DNA from: Mycoemilia scoparia
Lineage: Eukaryota > Kickxellomycota > Kickxellomycetes > Kickxellales > Kickxellaceae
Reading direction: 5' to 3'
Length of the DNA stretch: 64,000 nucleotides
NCBI GenBank assembly: GCA_027575805.1
Contig: JANBPU010000021.1
Coordinates: forward strand, 96,066-160,065
The position numbers and the translations under genes are program-made. How positions within the stretch are numbered: the first letter of the stretch is position 1; each line of letters opens with the position of its first letter. Under the pieces are notes generated by a model, which was not told the origin of the DNA, searched no databases, and worked only from the letters and a program-made list of their open reading frames with translations. Below, piece by piece: positions 22,857 through 34,592 of the stretch.

Positions 22857-23223
22857 AATATAAATGATGGTTCTATAGTGATGGATGCGAAGTGTGGCCC
22901 ACAGATCACGTGATTCATATGGATAATGGAGATGCACATGACCAAAATTATAAGAGGGCAGTTTTATACCCAATACATCTTAGAGATAAGGCTAGGAGAT
23001 AGGGGCACCTAAGCAACAATGTTTGGCTATGTGTCACGATTGGTTAATGGTTCAGGTAATGGGCGTGGGAAAGTTGGATCGAGGAGAACAAAGTATCAGA
23101 AAATCGAGCCAAAGAGACGTCACCAGCTTATTAGGGTGATGGATTGTAGCTTCCATATTACTACTACTGCTGCTGTTGCTGTTGCTGTTGCTCCACTGTA
23201 TCTGGTCATTCTAAAAGAGTGAC

Positions 23224-23231
23224 TATAAAAG
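23224..23231 (+). promoter_or_regulatory. TATA box of the FAH gene
   Basis: TATAAAAG lies 95 bp before the ATG at 23326, in a stretch otherwise free of coding sequence. It is the best core-promoter match on this strand near the gene. Confidence 0.45.
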
Positions 23232-23325
23232 TCTAACAAGACGCACAGCATAGGCCAACATTTTCAGTTTGCCTTTTCTTTTCTTTTTAAATTGATAGTA
23301 TTTCTATTTTATCTTTTTGATCAAC

Positions 23326-25272
23326 ATGTCTTTCACGGTTCTAACTAGCACACTTGTAAAAGTACCATCAGACAGCCACTTTTCCATATATAACCTTCCT
23401 TTTGGGATATTTTCTATTGAAGGAGAGGTAAATATTGAAATTTTAATTTCAAACGGTACCACTTGAAATGCTTTTTTTTCTATGCAATAAGAATGATATT
23501 TGTAGCTGATTCCTGTCGTTAATTATTTATCATTTAGCCTGATGAAAAAAGAAGAGTAGGTGTAGCAATTGGTGAATATGTACTAGACTTGGCCTATTTG
23601 GCCAACAAGGGCTTGTTTGACAAAGAGTTCGAGAACAGCGGCTCATCGCCAGGATATGTATTCTCACAAGTAAGGGATCTAAATTTAACACAAGACTAAT
23701 AATATAAAAAATATAAAACTTACCGAATCCTATAATTAATTGGGCTTTCTGTTATCTTTTAAAGCCTACATTGAACCACTTCATGTCACTTGGAAGGCCA
23801 ATTTGGAAAGGCACCCGACAAAAGCTACAGGACTTTTTAAGTAACCCAAACAGATACATAGTAGATCCGACCCTGCCTCAATCAGCAGGTGTTGAGGCTA
23901 CCTCTACACTGTGGGAGAGAGAAAAATATCTGGTCGAGCAAAGCCGGGCTGCTATGCATATTCCTGCCAACATAGGAGACTATACAGACTTTTATGCCTC
24001 AAAAGAGCATGCTACCAATGTTGGATGCATGTTCAGAGGCAAGGATAATGCTCTAATGCCGAACTGGTGAGCTTGACTTTATATTTTAGATTAACACCTA
24101 TCATTTGGTTATGATCACTACAAAGTCAAATTTGTGATAAATAGGGTACATCTTCCTGTGGGCTATCATGGAAGGTCCTCTAGTATTGTCGTATCCGGAA
24201 CCCCACTACACAGACCATCTGGACAAAGGTTGCCAAATAAAGACCAGCCACCAGTATTTGGTCCCTCGAAAAGACTTGATTTTGAGCTAGAAATGGTAAG
24301 ATGGTTCCAATAATCCTTTTAGTATAATGATGAAATTCAATAACAAAGCTTTAAATTTAAATAACTGCTATAAATGCTGCTTGTAGGGCTTCTTTGTCGG
24401 TCCAAAAACCAATCTGGGGGAGCCACTGACTATGGAGACAGTCGAAGACCACATATTTGGAGTGGTCCTCTTGAATGATTGGAGCGGTAAGTGTTTATTG
24501 CTTTTTTGCAAAGATGTTTCGATAGCAGTTTAAATTTTCTTTATGAGCAACTAGATGGGCCTTTTGAAATGTTAACAATCATTGGTATTTTACACAATCT
24601 TTAACCTTAGCACGAGATATTCAAGCTTGGGAATATGTTCCTTTGGGACCATTCCTCGGAAAGAACTTTGGAACGACCATCTCTCCTTGGGTTGTGACTG
24701 TTGACGCGCTTGAGCCTTTCCTGGTACCCCAGCCGAAACAGGTGCCTGAACCTTTGCCATACCTAAGGGACACCAAGGATTCTGGGTATGATATTGTTCT
24801 TGATGTTGAGCTCAAGCCAAATGGGCATGATGAATTCAGCCGTATATGTCGCTCCAACTTGAAATACATGTATTGGACTATCAAGCAACAGCTAGTTCAT
24901 CACACAGTAAATGGGTGTAACATTCGTCCAGGCGACCTGTGCGGAACTGGAACTATAAGTGGTCCAGTAAGTTTATGCAAATCAATACAGCTTTCATTGC
25001 AATGCAGGCTAGGATAGTAACCCTTGGAACGTTGAATATAAACTGTTTTTGCATAGATTGAAGATAGTTATGGATCACTGCTCGAACTGTCTTGGTCAGG
25101 CCAAAAGGATGTTCTTGTTGGAAAAGATGGTAGTATTACACGCAAATTCATCGAGGATGGCGACGAAGTCAAACTAATTGGATACTGCTCTAACCCAGAA
25201 GGAAACTACATTGTTGGTTTTGGTGAATGTGTTGGGAAAATATTGCCCCCTAAGCCTACGCCATATGATTAA
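23326..25272 (+). CDS. FAH: Fumarylacetoacetase
   Basis: The last enzyme of phenylalanine/tyrosine breakdown; it hydrolyses 4-fumarylacetoacetate to fumarate and acetoacetate. Seven exons: 23326-23427, 23538-23669, 23765-24066, 24145-24295, 24387-24486, 24611-24966 and 25057-25272. All phases match, giving about 452 residues (human 419). Metal- and substrate-binding motifs are intact: [16 protein letters not shown] (metal Asp and catalytic His), LDFELEMGFFVG (two metal Glu), [20 protein letters not shown] (metal Asp), [13 protein letters not shown], and [12 protein letters not shown] near the end. The N-terminal SH3-like region is read from exons 1-2 ([27 protein letters not shown]). No other tyrosine-catabolism gene is adjacent. 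It is probably active. Confidence 0.96.
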
Positions 25273-27943
25273 GCAAAATAGGATCCGGTTGGCCAGAAGC
25301 AAGTATTAGTCATTTAGCACTCTTATGACTTAACCGTACAAACATAAATACTATAAACAGCAAATGCTTAAATATGTTGTACATTGTATCACATCTTGAT
25401 ATCTAATCAATAAGAGCTTGTTCAACATAAATTAAATAAATATGTCTAAAATCGTCAGAAAGCCTTTTGTATCAACATGTATAGGGTCAAGTTTCACAGC
25501 TGATCGGCCACACATTGGCTGTGGGAGGATCCCAGCAAAATAACTTTTAAACAATGTAGCATTTCAACCATGCTGCTTGTTTTGCTTCATCAGCAGTTTC
25601 CTTTACTTCAAATTAATTAACCATTCAAAGTTTCATTTCAACAACAACCATGATACTTGCTATAGTGCTCCAACAGCAGTACTTGCACTTCAAAAATGAA
25701 CTAATGAATGTTTCTAATATAACTCTTACTATGTTAAATATTATATATATATATATCTCTCTCTGTTTCAAAAACTATAAATAGACTTGTATTTTATATA
25801 GCTTGTAGCAAATTGCCACACCTTCTCTATTTATTCATTAACCATCCTCTCTCCTTTGGCTATTGTTGTTTTATATCTAATACAAAGGATATATATATAT
25901 ATATATATATCTATATAGTATTACGATACTAAATTATCTAATACATTATAATACCAATATATTTGTTGTATAGGATATGGCCATAACTATGGGTTTACAT
26001 CGGGTAAGTATGGCCACACATCATCTTCAGTCCTGGTTAGACTTTAAAGCAGATCATCTCATAGCAGCAGTTCTCAGTCAGTGGTGAGCCTGCTTTACTT
26101 CACAAAGCCCATGCTGAGCCTATTTGGGTAATGTGTGTGGTGGCGGCACAGCATTGCGCTATATTCTTGGGTAGCGATTGACTCAAGGCTTTTGGTGGGT
26201 ACTGATGCCAACACTAATACTATTATGATAACCATAACAATATTCCCAATACTAATATTTGTGATTATATTATATATATACGCTTTATTTTTTGGGGGAC
26301 CCTTTTTATCTTTTGTGTTGTGAAATAAAGTCATATCATTACATAAAAATTATTAGGTCGAGTAGACAATTATTTGGCCGGGATTTTTTATTTGACTCGG
26401 TATCCATTAGGCAATGCATTTATAAGAATAGAATGTTGTTCCAATCCAATACATAGTTTTATGCTATAAAATTTGATAGTGATTGAATATAATGAGTGCT
26501 GCACTGTCCTATTGAAATATACCTTCAATTTATTTTTGAAGAATAGAATTTATACCCAACCAGAGTTACCTCAACTTGGCGCTGCGACATCTGCTCGGAT
26601 ATTATCACTCTACAGTCTTTGACCATAGATGCTAATTAACTTCTAAGCTACAATAAATCCAACATGATACATCTCTAACCTTTATTTGTGGGGAAACCTT
26701 GATAAATATTTTAATTGTTCCATTTCTATTACCGCATCCATAAATTTGTCCTAATGGGCTTATATATCATTTTAGCATTCGGAGCAAATATTGGCTTTAT
26801 GTGCAATATACTCTACAAGTTCCATCACACCAAAAACGAGCTGCTTACTTTGACTGATCGGCTACGAGGGGATTGCCAAAGCTAATCTAATATTATTGCA
26901 AATATCAACACCACCACCGTTACTGCTATCAGCTGGGATGCCTCAAGTTTTTTCCCAGTGAGAAGCCATAGAGGACATGCGAGTGTCCCTGTGATGGCTG
27001 CAAAAGACTAGAAAATACATCTCAAGGTCTTTATTGGTCAAAGGCATTTTAGACACATTAAATTTCGATTAAAGCATAGATTTATACGACTCCCACGGTA
27101 TACAAATATGGAAAACACAAAATTATTTTGATAGCCTTCGCAATTCTAAAACGCTTGCTAGACTGGTGGTGCTATGGAAATACGGCATCAGAAATTGCCA
27201 CGTGTATACATTGCAGGTAGTCTACCTTTTTGTCTGTATGGATGGCCTATATCTTGGCTTTAGTCTCTTGTAGGTCCTGATGCATTGTATGTAGAGCAGC
27301 AATGTGTATCTCTTCAGACTAAATTTGTCTCTCCGCGCTATGCATCTCTAGATTTTTCTAAAATGGCTTTTCGCATATAAGCATAGTGCCGCTTTAATGG
27401 TATTCTTTAAGCTAAAGGCTGTTTATATTGGCCAAAATGAAAACAAATTAAATCAAAAATAATGTGCTGACTATATAGATGAGCCACTTTTTACTTGGTT
27501 GATTTCACCAAAAAATACCTAGAACATTTTTTGCTGGCCAAATTGGTCGGGAGACCAGCTTCAAACTGGAAGTCAATGTATAAGCATATGTTTTTGCTTG
27601 TGATAAATTTGTAGAAACCATTGTGATGATTCCCATGACTACATCATCAATATTTGCTTCTCTCCAATTTCCTCATCCACTGAAGACCTTTGGTTTTCCA
27701 GCTATAGACAAATGAATCAGATGTGTTAAATAGTCGTACTTCCAAAAATGGAAAAAGTAGGGACATGCTCAATAGCCCCAAATAAGGTATTATTTTTCTA
27801 CATAGATAGAAATATACAGACCAATAGCATCACGTTTCTGTGATACACCACTAACTAACCACTTCCTCATCTGCAGGTATATGTGGGCAAATAATACCAA
27901 TGTGCTGTTGCTGTGTTTATTTGGGCTAGACACTATACAGATA

Positions 27944-28077
27944 TGGGAGATTATTTTTGAAGGGCTAAATGCATACTGTATATGACAATGTATTTATCAA
28001 TGTTAATATGGGCTGGCCAGTATATATGATAAAACTGGCCGACAAGTAAGAATCAGCCCTTCAAAAATAATCCCCCA
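27944..28077. mobile_element. Miniature inverted-repeat element, type II, with TA duplication
   Basis: 134 bp with near-perfect terminal inverted repeats. The left end is TGGGAGATTATTTTTGAAGG and the right end reads CCTTCAAAAATAATCCCCCA; the match extends about 26 bp inward to GGCTAA/TCAGCC. TA flanks both sides (27942-27943 and 28078-28079), as expected for a Tc1/mariner-type target duplication. The interior is similar to the elements at 45.3, 51.5 and 52.9 kb. It has no coding capacity. Confidence 0.8.
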
Positions 28078-29011
28078 TATGTAGCATCAGCAGCATTCAA
28101 ATGTAGTAACCTTCTTTGCGCTTCTGGCAAATGCACCATCGGGTGTGGTTGCATCAACCTACCTTTCCTCACATTAATATGCTTACCCATGTTTGGAGCC
28201 GTAAAGCCAATGTCATTTGAGGAGGGGGGGGGGCGATGAGGACCTCGATGGTTTCAAATACGTCAAGCACGCCTGGCCTTGCGAAGACAATGTCAATGAA
28301 AAGAAGAAAAGAGGCTTTGCCAAGTATTGCTAGTATCCCTGTGCGTTGCATGTTTCTTGCCATTGCATCTTATACCTTGATGGGAAAGTATAAGGATCCC
28401 TGTGAGCAACTATTAATAAATGTAGTCTGTGGCCTTGATGCAGCAATTCTGTTTGGTGCCTCAGTGAACAGTATACTGTGGTCACACAGTATCGATAGGT
28501 ATTATACATATATATATATATAAAATACCAAAGAGAGGCCTTTGCGCAGTGCTTGAAGGAAGACGAGAGCCTGCAGCAATGCTACATGATCTATACTTGA
28601 AGTCAAAGCGGTGCTCTTCTGCTATATGATTGGATCGATGCGATTATTTAGGTTCTTTGGTAACCATTTGGAAAGATTTATTTAGCTAAGAGCCACAAAA
28701 AGTAGTTTATACAAGAGTAGAGCTCTTGAACAACATAATCCTGCAATCCTGATATACACCAAGTATGGATACATGAAAATCTGGACTTTTTGGTAATTAA
28801 GATTTATTTGTTTCTAGCTAACGACCAATTTTGTAAATATGGCTGATTTTTCAAGTGGACTTTGGATACAAACTTCTGAATATCATTAGCCTCCTTGTTG
28901 AGGCAATGGTCTGGTCACGTTGTTTTTGCCTTCAAGTCAATAGCACATGTCTCCTAACCGCGCACATCGCAAATGTGCGAAAAAGCTTCCATTTACCCAC
29001 GATTTGTATGG

Positions 29012-29645
29012 CTATCTCGCACTTGGAATGTGAGGGACTACAAAAGCCCAATGTCTGAAGTTGGGCCAAGATGGCACGAATTCATAAAGGCGCGATGAAA
29101 TGCTGGTGGGTGCAGTTACTTCATGATAGCACGGCATTGAGTTAGAGGATTTCCACACAAAAAATGATGCACATATCATGCGGTCGGCCCAAATAAAGGG
29201 CAGCAACGCAGGAGCTTTTGGAGTTGGAAAAGAAGAGGTGGCAATGTGATTTAATAGATCGATGGTAATAGTGTTAACTTGGCGCCATGGAGCCTTTGCG
29301 CTATTCATTATAGCGTCCACTCCCACCATTCGAGCTGCACACTCAAGCGATGGATCTCCCCGGCTGCTTAGGGTAGTGCAGAAGTCACGCTTGGACCTTT
29401 TGCAAATGTCAGTGTTATGACTGTCACCCGGCTGATGCGTGAAGATGGTCATGCAGTAACTTGGTTACATCATGAATGAGAAGCCGGGTTCCTGCCAAAA
29501 AGTGCAGATGTGTGGTGGTGTCAAAGTCCGAGTCTTTTGTATTCGGAAATCCTGGCTGAAATATATAGCTGATCATAGGAACGATTTTGTAAAAGCAATT
29601 GTAGAAACATGTAGCAGCGTGAATCAAGAATTGAGTCTACAATGA
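29012..29645 (-). pseudogene. Possible decayed ankyrin-repeat gene fragment
   Basis: On the minus strand, two adjacent frames together read like ankyrin repeats. One gives LIHAATCFYNC, PNTKDSDFDTTTHLHFLAG and LLIHDVTKLLHDH. Near 29430 the match moves to the next frame and gives GDSHNTD, then RGDPSLECAARMVGVDAI and NTITIDLLNH. These fit D.DG.TPLH.A..G....V..LL..GAD only loosely. Key residues are lost and there are stops on both sides, so this would be a relic. The evidence is pattern matching alone and may be chance. Confidence 0.3.
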
Positions 29646-30701
29646 GGTTATACAACCTGACACCCTTTTATGCAAACTTGTACAACACCAAGACATTGTT
29701 TGATAATAATACCAATGGACTAGATCGAATATGTGTAGTATCAGAAAAAAGACTTTAAGGCGCCGTTTGCAAAGTATCTTGATAGCGAATGAGATATCGG
29801 AATTTTATGGAAGCCAAGCAAAGCGAAAGGAGATCTGCGTGTTCTGTTTTTTTTCCTGATTTCAATGGCTCTTGCAATACCTAAATCGATTTCTCACTCA
29901 AGGCTATTCAGCAATGGTATGATCGGGAAATATGTAGGAAATCTGAAAATAGCTTAATCAGAAACATAGAGCTTTGATAGCGAATGTGACTACTCCAATA
30001 CATGTAAAATTTAGCCAAAAGGAAATGAGTGTAAATCCTAATATTTCTTGGTTCCATGTTCAAATTCTGGTTGGCTGTGGCTCCATAAAACATCTTTTTG
30101 GGCCAACTAGCAGATGTTTTTGTTACTTATTTTAACCATCTGTAGCTGACTAGAAAAAGTGGAAACGGCACAGGATGGGGCGTCGTTGATAGGGTAGAAG
30201 ATCCGTGTAAACAATGCCTTCGGTTGATTTAGGAGCATGCTTTCAATGCAGCACAATAGTAATGAGTAAGCAGCCACATTTTTATCCATCTTGTCGCAAG
30301 ACTTGGGTGGATTTCAAAGCCAACATCACATATAACAATGCCTTTTGGGATGCACATGTGTGCTAACCACGGGCTTTATAAGGATAATCAACACATCCTG
30401 GTAGCCATAAGTCATGGGTTGCCTGGCAGTCTAAAAGGTCACAATTAGCACCGTATCACTCCGTTGCAGATATTATTTGTAAAGCACCATATCTGCATAT
30501 GTGTGTATTCGAGGGGGGTGCCAACATCAAAATTGCTGCCATTGCTACAGTGATAATCACCCTAGGCCTATACATTGAACATTGGTACCGCCCAGTCATT
30601 TTGCAAACATTTAAAAGCCAGGTGCCAAGGACATCTTGCTCTGTTGCTTGAGTTCATTTTATCCAAATATCTCTATCATTTTCATCTACCTATTTGCAAG
30701 A

Positions 30702-31700
30702 ATGACACGGATAACGCCTTGCTACCTTCGACCCCGCAGAAACTCAGATTCCACTATCTATATTCCATGCATCCCGCCCTCGCCACCTTCTCCATCGCCA
30801 TCTTCAGCATCAATCCCACTTTCTATAGACACCCAGTCTTTCCGGGTTTCCAATGAGACCGCATCCACACCAGACTCTTCGCCTCTACTGAGCCTTTCAC
30901 CAGTCTCGCTTAGACCATCTTGGTATCCAGAAGCACTCACATCCCCACACGACAGAATAAAAAGAGAAGCTAAGCAAATGGCAAAGAACCTTATTTCACG
31001 CACCCCAAATGACTTTATGCTCTATCGCTCTGAAAGAGGCAGGTACATCAAGGATAGACTCTATGAAATTAACCAAACAATGATATCGCGCAATACCAGT
31101 AAATCCTGGAAGAGCGAGCCGCCCGAAGTTAGGGAAAGGTTCAAAGGTCGCCAGAGAGAGCTCAAGCGCCAGCACGATTTCATGAAGCTACAATGGATAA
31201 AGGACAATTTTGAAGAAGTCAAGAATCTAGCAGCATCCGAGGGAATGGAGATTAGCAAAAGACGAGACCCAGAAGACTATTTGGGACTGTTTTCTTCTCC
31301 TAATACCTTCATGCTATACCGCAACGATAAACTAAAAGAAATATTAGCTAGTAACCCTGGACTTAACCAAAAGGTAGTATCAGCAATGGCTGCGAGTGAT
31401 TGGAAGCACGAATCGAAGGAAGTAAAAGAGTGGTATAAGAGCCTCAGCAAAAAGATGAAGGCTAACAGAATAAGTCTTATCGCCCAGATTGAGGAAAAGA
31501 GGATCCTAAGGAGGATCAATATCAGCTATGAGCCCGAAATTCCAAGTCCTCCCTCTTCATTGACTTTTGTCGACCACTTCATCACTTACAACGACAACGA
31601 CCACCATAAGCCAACACAGCCTTCTGACGCCCCAAAAGATTCAGTTGCATATTTGCACCGAATCTCTAGCTTAATGAATCCTGTCTCCGATAATGATTAG
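30702..31700 (+). CDS. Protein with two tandem MAT-type HMG boxes
   Basis: A likely DNA-binding transcription regulator, 332 residues in one exon. The ATG at 30702 is the first on this frame; the frame is open further upstream but has no ATG. Residues 1-95 are Ser/Pro-rich. The first HMG box (about 105-175) reads RTPNDFMLYRSERGRYIKD then SKSWKSEPPEVRERFKGR. The second (about 200-265) reads SSPNTFMLYRNDKLKEIL, NPGLNQKVVSAMAASDWKHE and SKEVKEWYKSLSKKMK. Both have the N.FMLYR opening and the W..E..EV pattern of fungal mating-type (MATA) HMG boxes rather than of HMGB chromatin proteins. The gene is flanked by a 5.4-kb gene-poor stretch on one side and repeats on the other. A role in mating or sexual development is plausible but unproven. 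Confidence 0.8.
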   Translation: MTRITPCYLRPRRNSDSTIYIPCIPPSPPSPSPSSASIPLSIDTQSFRVSNETASTPDSSPLLSLSPVSLRPSWYPEALTSPHDRIKREAKQMAKNLISRTPNDFMLYRSERGRYIKDRLYEINQTMISRNTSKSWKSEPPEVRERFKGRQRELKRQHDFMKLQWIKDNFEEVKNLAASEGMEISKRRDPEDYLGLFSSPNTFMLYRNDKLKEILASNPGLNQKVVSAMAASDWKHESKEVKEWYKSLSKKMKANRISLIAQIEEKRILRRINISYEPEIPSPPSSLTFVDHFITYNDNDHHKPTQPSDAPKDSVAYLHRISSLMNPVSDND

Positions 31701-32002
31701 AGTATCAGTGACGACACGATGCTTAAAATAAACTTCGTATTAGTATTTTCCTTTGTATTTTAGAAAAGCCGAATTTAGGCTTATAAAATATATTTATCCA
31801 AATAAATCAATTAAACTTTTTGTATTCTTTTGTGTTTACCCACGTATCGTACAAAACCGACAAAGTTCGTTTATGCCCCGAGGTTAGAAATTAACATCGA
31901 CTAGGGTTTATTAAAATCATGTCACGTTCTTCAAAGGCTTTATATATGATAGAATATAAACACATGTGGGATTGGTAAAGGTATTTCTTACTTTAAGGAC
32001 AA

Positions 32003-32128
32003 GCTTCACACAGCCTAAAGAAAATGGGTCCCCAGGAATTGTATATAAAATGGTTGGTAATTGGGTCAAAATACAAGGACCTACTTCAGCCTAGAATATA
32101 TGTTTGATCACAAGTGATACTCCACCAT
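32003..32128 (+). repeat. Dispersed repeat R2, copy C
   Basis: Starts GCTTCACACAGCCTAAAG, continues AAAATGGGTCCCCAGGAATT and ends near AGTGATACTCCACCA, directly against the miniature element at 32130. It aligns with copies at 9441 and 14100. One frame reads KKMGPQELYIKWLVIGSKY, similar to copy A. Confidence 0.65.
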
Positions 32129-32129
32129 A

Positions 32130-32244
32130 TGGGCAATAATTTTTGAAGGGTGTATTTTGGCGACCAACAATTATAGGTGCTATCACAGCCAAATGGATGT
32201 CCAGTTATACTAGTAAGACTTTGCCCTTCAAGAATAATCACTCA
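32130..32244. mobile_element. Miniature inverted-repeat element, type I, with TA duplication
   Basis: 115 bp from TGGGCAATAATTTTTGAAGG to CCTTCAAGAATAATCACTCA, flanked by TA on both sides (32128-32129 and 32245-32246). The interior (TTTTGGCGACCAACAATTATAGGTGC; TCACAGCCAAATGGATG) matches each arm of the pair at 9092-9349. It is the cleanest single type I copy in the window. Confidence 0.8.
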
Positions 32245-32391
32245 TAAGGTTGAATTCTAATCTCTACTTAACTTGGTGTGTGGGATAGTATTTTCAGGTA
32301 TTCCCATAATACGATAGTTTATTGATCAAAAGAAAATTTGCAGTCCGAAAATATATTAATGATCGCTTATTTATATTTAACATTAGTAGCC

Positions 32392-34315
32392 ATGTCTAGA
32401 GTGCCTCGTATAGTTCCATGGGCATCCACCGGGGAATTCAGTGAGGTCGCTTCTCTATTTTATTCTGACATCAATGATCTTGACTCATTAGAATATGGCG
32501 TCGACATTGTAAGCTTCTATAATATCATTTTATCCCAGGTCTATGCAGCTTACAAACCAAGCAATAGATACTTAATAATTTTTATTCTAACCTGGTAGGT
32601 CAAAGCATGGAGAGGAAGGTGTAAAGTTCCCGTTGCGGTTGAGGTGACGGCAAGTCTGATGGAAGTCTTGGTCTTTGATGGGCGCAATAGTGACAGGTCT
32701 AATACCAGCAAGTCACGCTTGATGTATGCAATGGCTCTTACAAGGTATGAATTACGCATACACACACATGTACATGGATATTAATAATGCCAAAATCCAG
32801 GTCATTTGACAGATGTTGGTGCTTAAACAATATAGGTTTGTCAATTCAATTATTGACCAGGAGCAGCATGGCTTTTATGCACAATCTATAGTGTCCAAGG
32901 CAGAGCAAATAGGAATGCCAACATGGATAGTTGAGTTAAGGCATGCAAGCACTCATGAAGCTCTTCCATCAATAAGCGTCTTACGAACTGGTTGCCGTCA
33001 GGCAGTAGATTGGCTATACTCGAGCTTTTGGAAAATTCAAACAGATATTCACAATGATGCCTATCTGGTTGATATAAGGTCGGAAGTCAGGTCTGTATTG
33101 CAAATGTACGTTACGCAGCGTAATTCATACTTGCATCAAAAATCAGCAAGCAAGACTGGTCGAGTAAAGCCAAAAGGGAAACCAAAAGACGAAATAGATT
33201 TCATGGACATCGAGGGTGTTTCGTTTAATCCAAGACCTGATTCGAGTGCGGCATTAAAGCAAATAAAGTACATAACATCAATACTCAACCAGGACATAGC
33301 TCCAATAACATTGGTGCCAATATTACTTGAGCCAGGATTCATAGTTCCAGAAGAGAAAAAGCTTAGATCTAAGCATCCGGAGTGCAAACTCCACAATAAT
33401 GTCTTGATGTTATGGAAGCAGGCAATACGAGAGTTCGAATCCGCATGGGGGTCGGGATGCTTTATACAAAATCTCTTGCTTGAAATTGTTTCGACATTTA
33501 ATGCTGATCCTGAAAATCCTGTCACCAGTTTGATTATAAACCCAAAGCACGGATCAATTAGCTCAAGCTATGCATTCACTCTTGGTAAGTATGATATCCC
33601 TATATAGAATATTTCTAAATGGTTGAAAGCATAATGCGATTAATTGTGAATTATGCGTTTTTAATAGTCGCTTGGGTAAAGTGGATTCTTGACCAATACT
33701 ATGGTGGTGTTCAATTGTTTTCAGAATCAATCAACATAAATCAGTTCCTCGAAGCATGTTTGCGCAATCCAAATATTTACACCAGGTCGATTTTGCAGAT
33801 AATGTGCCAGCTAGATAGCACATTGGTACAAGATCTCAGGCCATTTATAGATTATATGGCCAAGAGGGTTACAATATTAAGTTCGCAGGTAAGGAAACAA
33901 ATCTGCTGTGTGTTTAATTATTCAAATATCAAAATAAATAGCTCATTAAGTGTTCGTTTTACAAAAAAAATAGAGTACCGAGCAGGATAAAAAGTCAAAA
34001 ATATCAGTTAAAAGGCTGAGTGAAAAGGAAATGCAGAAAATTGAACAAGAGCTTGAAGAAAGATTGTCAAACATGTGCCCTATATCAAAGAAATCTTCTA
34101 TAACTGCGGATTATGTAAAGATTTATCCACAAGAATTCATACACCAGTCCTGGAAGGCAGTTCAAGATGGTGAAAGCAATAAAACCATAGAAAAATCCAC
34201 AAATCCACAGGCCAATTTACCATCAGCGCGGTGGCAGTTTGTTGATTCTACTTGGGAGCCTTGTCCCATAGGAACAGTTCCTGGTAGTGATAATGTTTCT
34301 TTAGAAATATCATGA
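32392..34315 (+). CDS. LAS1: Las1, pre-rRNA ITS2 endoribonuclease
   Basis: Las1 cuts ITS2 in 27S pre-rRNA together with the kinase Grc3, in the nucleolus, for large-subunit assembly. Five exons: 32392-32508, 32599-32744, 32836-33584, 33668-33888 and 33974-34315, about 524 residues (yeast Las1 502). The N-terminal HEPN-type nuclease domain shows VPWASTGEFSEVASLFYS and VKAWRGRCKVPVAVEVTASL. The Las1 hallmark IGMPTWIVELRHASTHEALPS follows, with the RHxxTH catalytic motif intact. The middle (QIKYITSILNQDIAPITLVP) and C-terminal parts are less conserved. The last exon contains FVDSTWEPCPIGTVPG, the short C-terminal Trp/Pro/Gly motif by which Las1 contacts Grc3. All exon phases agree. Confidence 0.94.
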
Positions 34316-34592
34316 TAGTTTTTTAAAATTATTGCTTTTTTGGTTTCCATCATTGCAATGAGCTAGCGATAACATTGCTAGTTTATGGCTACAAAATAAA
34401 ATTCCATTTCACTTTTGCCAAAAGAATTCTGGATCATTGGTATAATTTTTAACCAGTTCCCATAAGATCATGGATCCACCAGTCTTTTAAGCCAACTTTT
34501 GGTTTGATTAGCCTCCTCCATTTTCAATACCAACAATTTGAATTGATATACTGAATACTTGTATCTACTTTTGAAAAAAGACAACAGCTCTC

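Larger units (their letters stand above)
25273..30701. other. 5.4-kb gene-poor region upstream of the HMG-box gene
   Basis: AT-rich, with TA microsatellites at about 25741-25756 and 25895-25910. No intact gene was found. It holds one type II miniature element (27944-28077) and a possible decayed ankyrin-repeat gene on the minus strand around 29012-29645. The remainder shows stops in every frame and no RNA gene that I can recognise. Confidence 0.5.

Noticed and set aside
25741..25910. TA-rich tracts as a possible centromere or origin
   Set aside because: Similar short TA microsatellites occur throughout the window (8.1, 15.5, 36.5, 49.4, 57.9 kb), so they are not distinctive.
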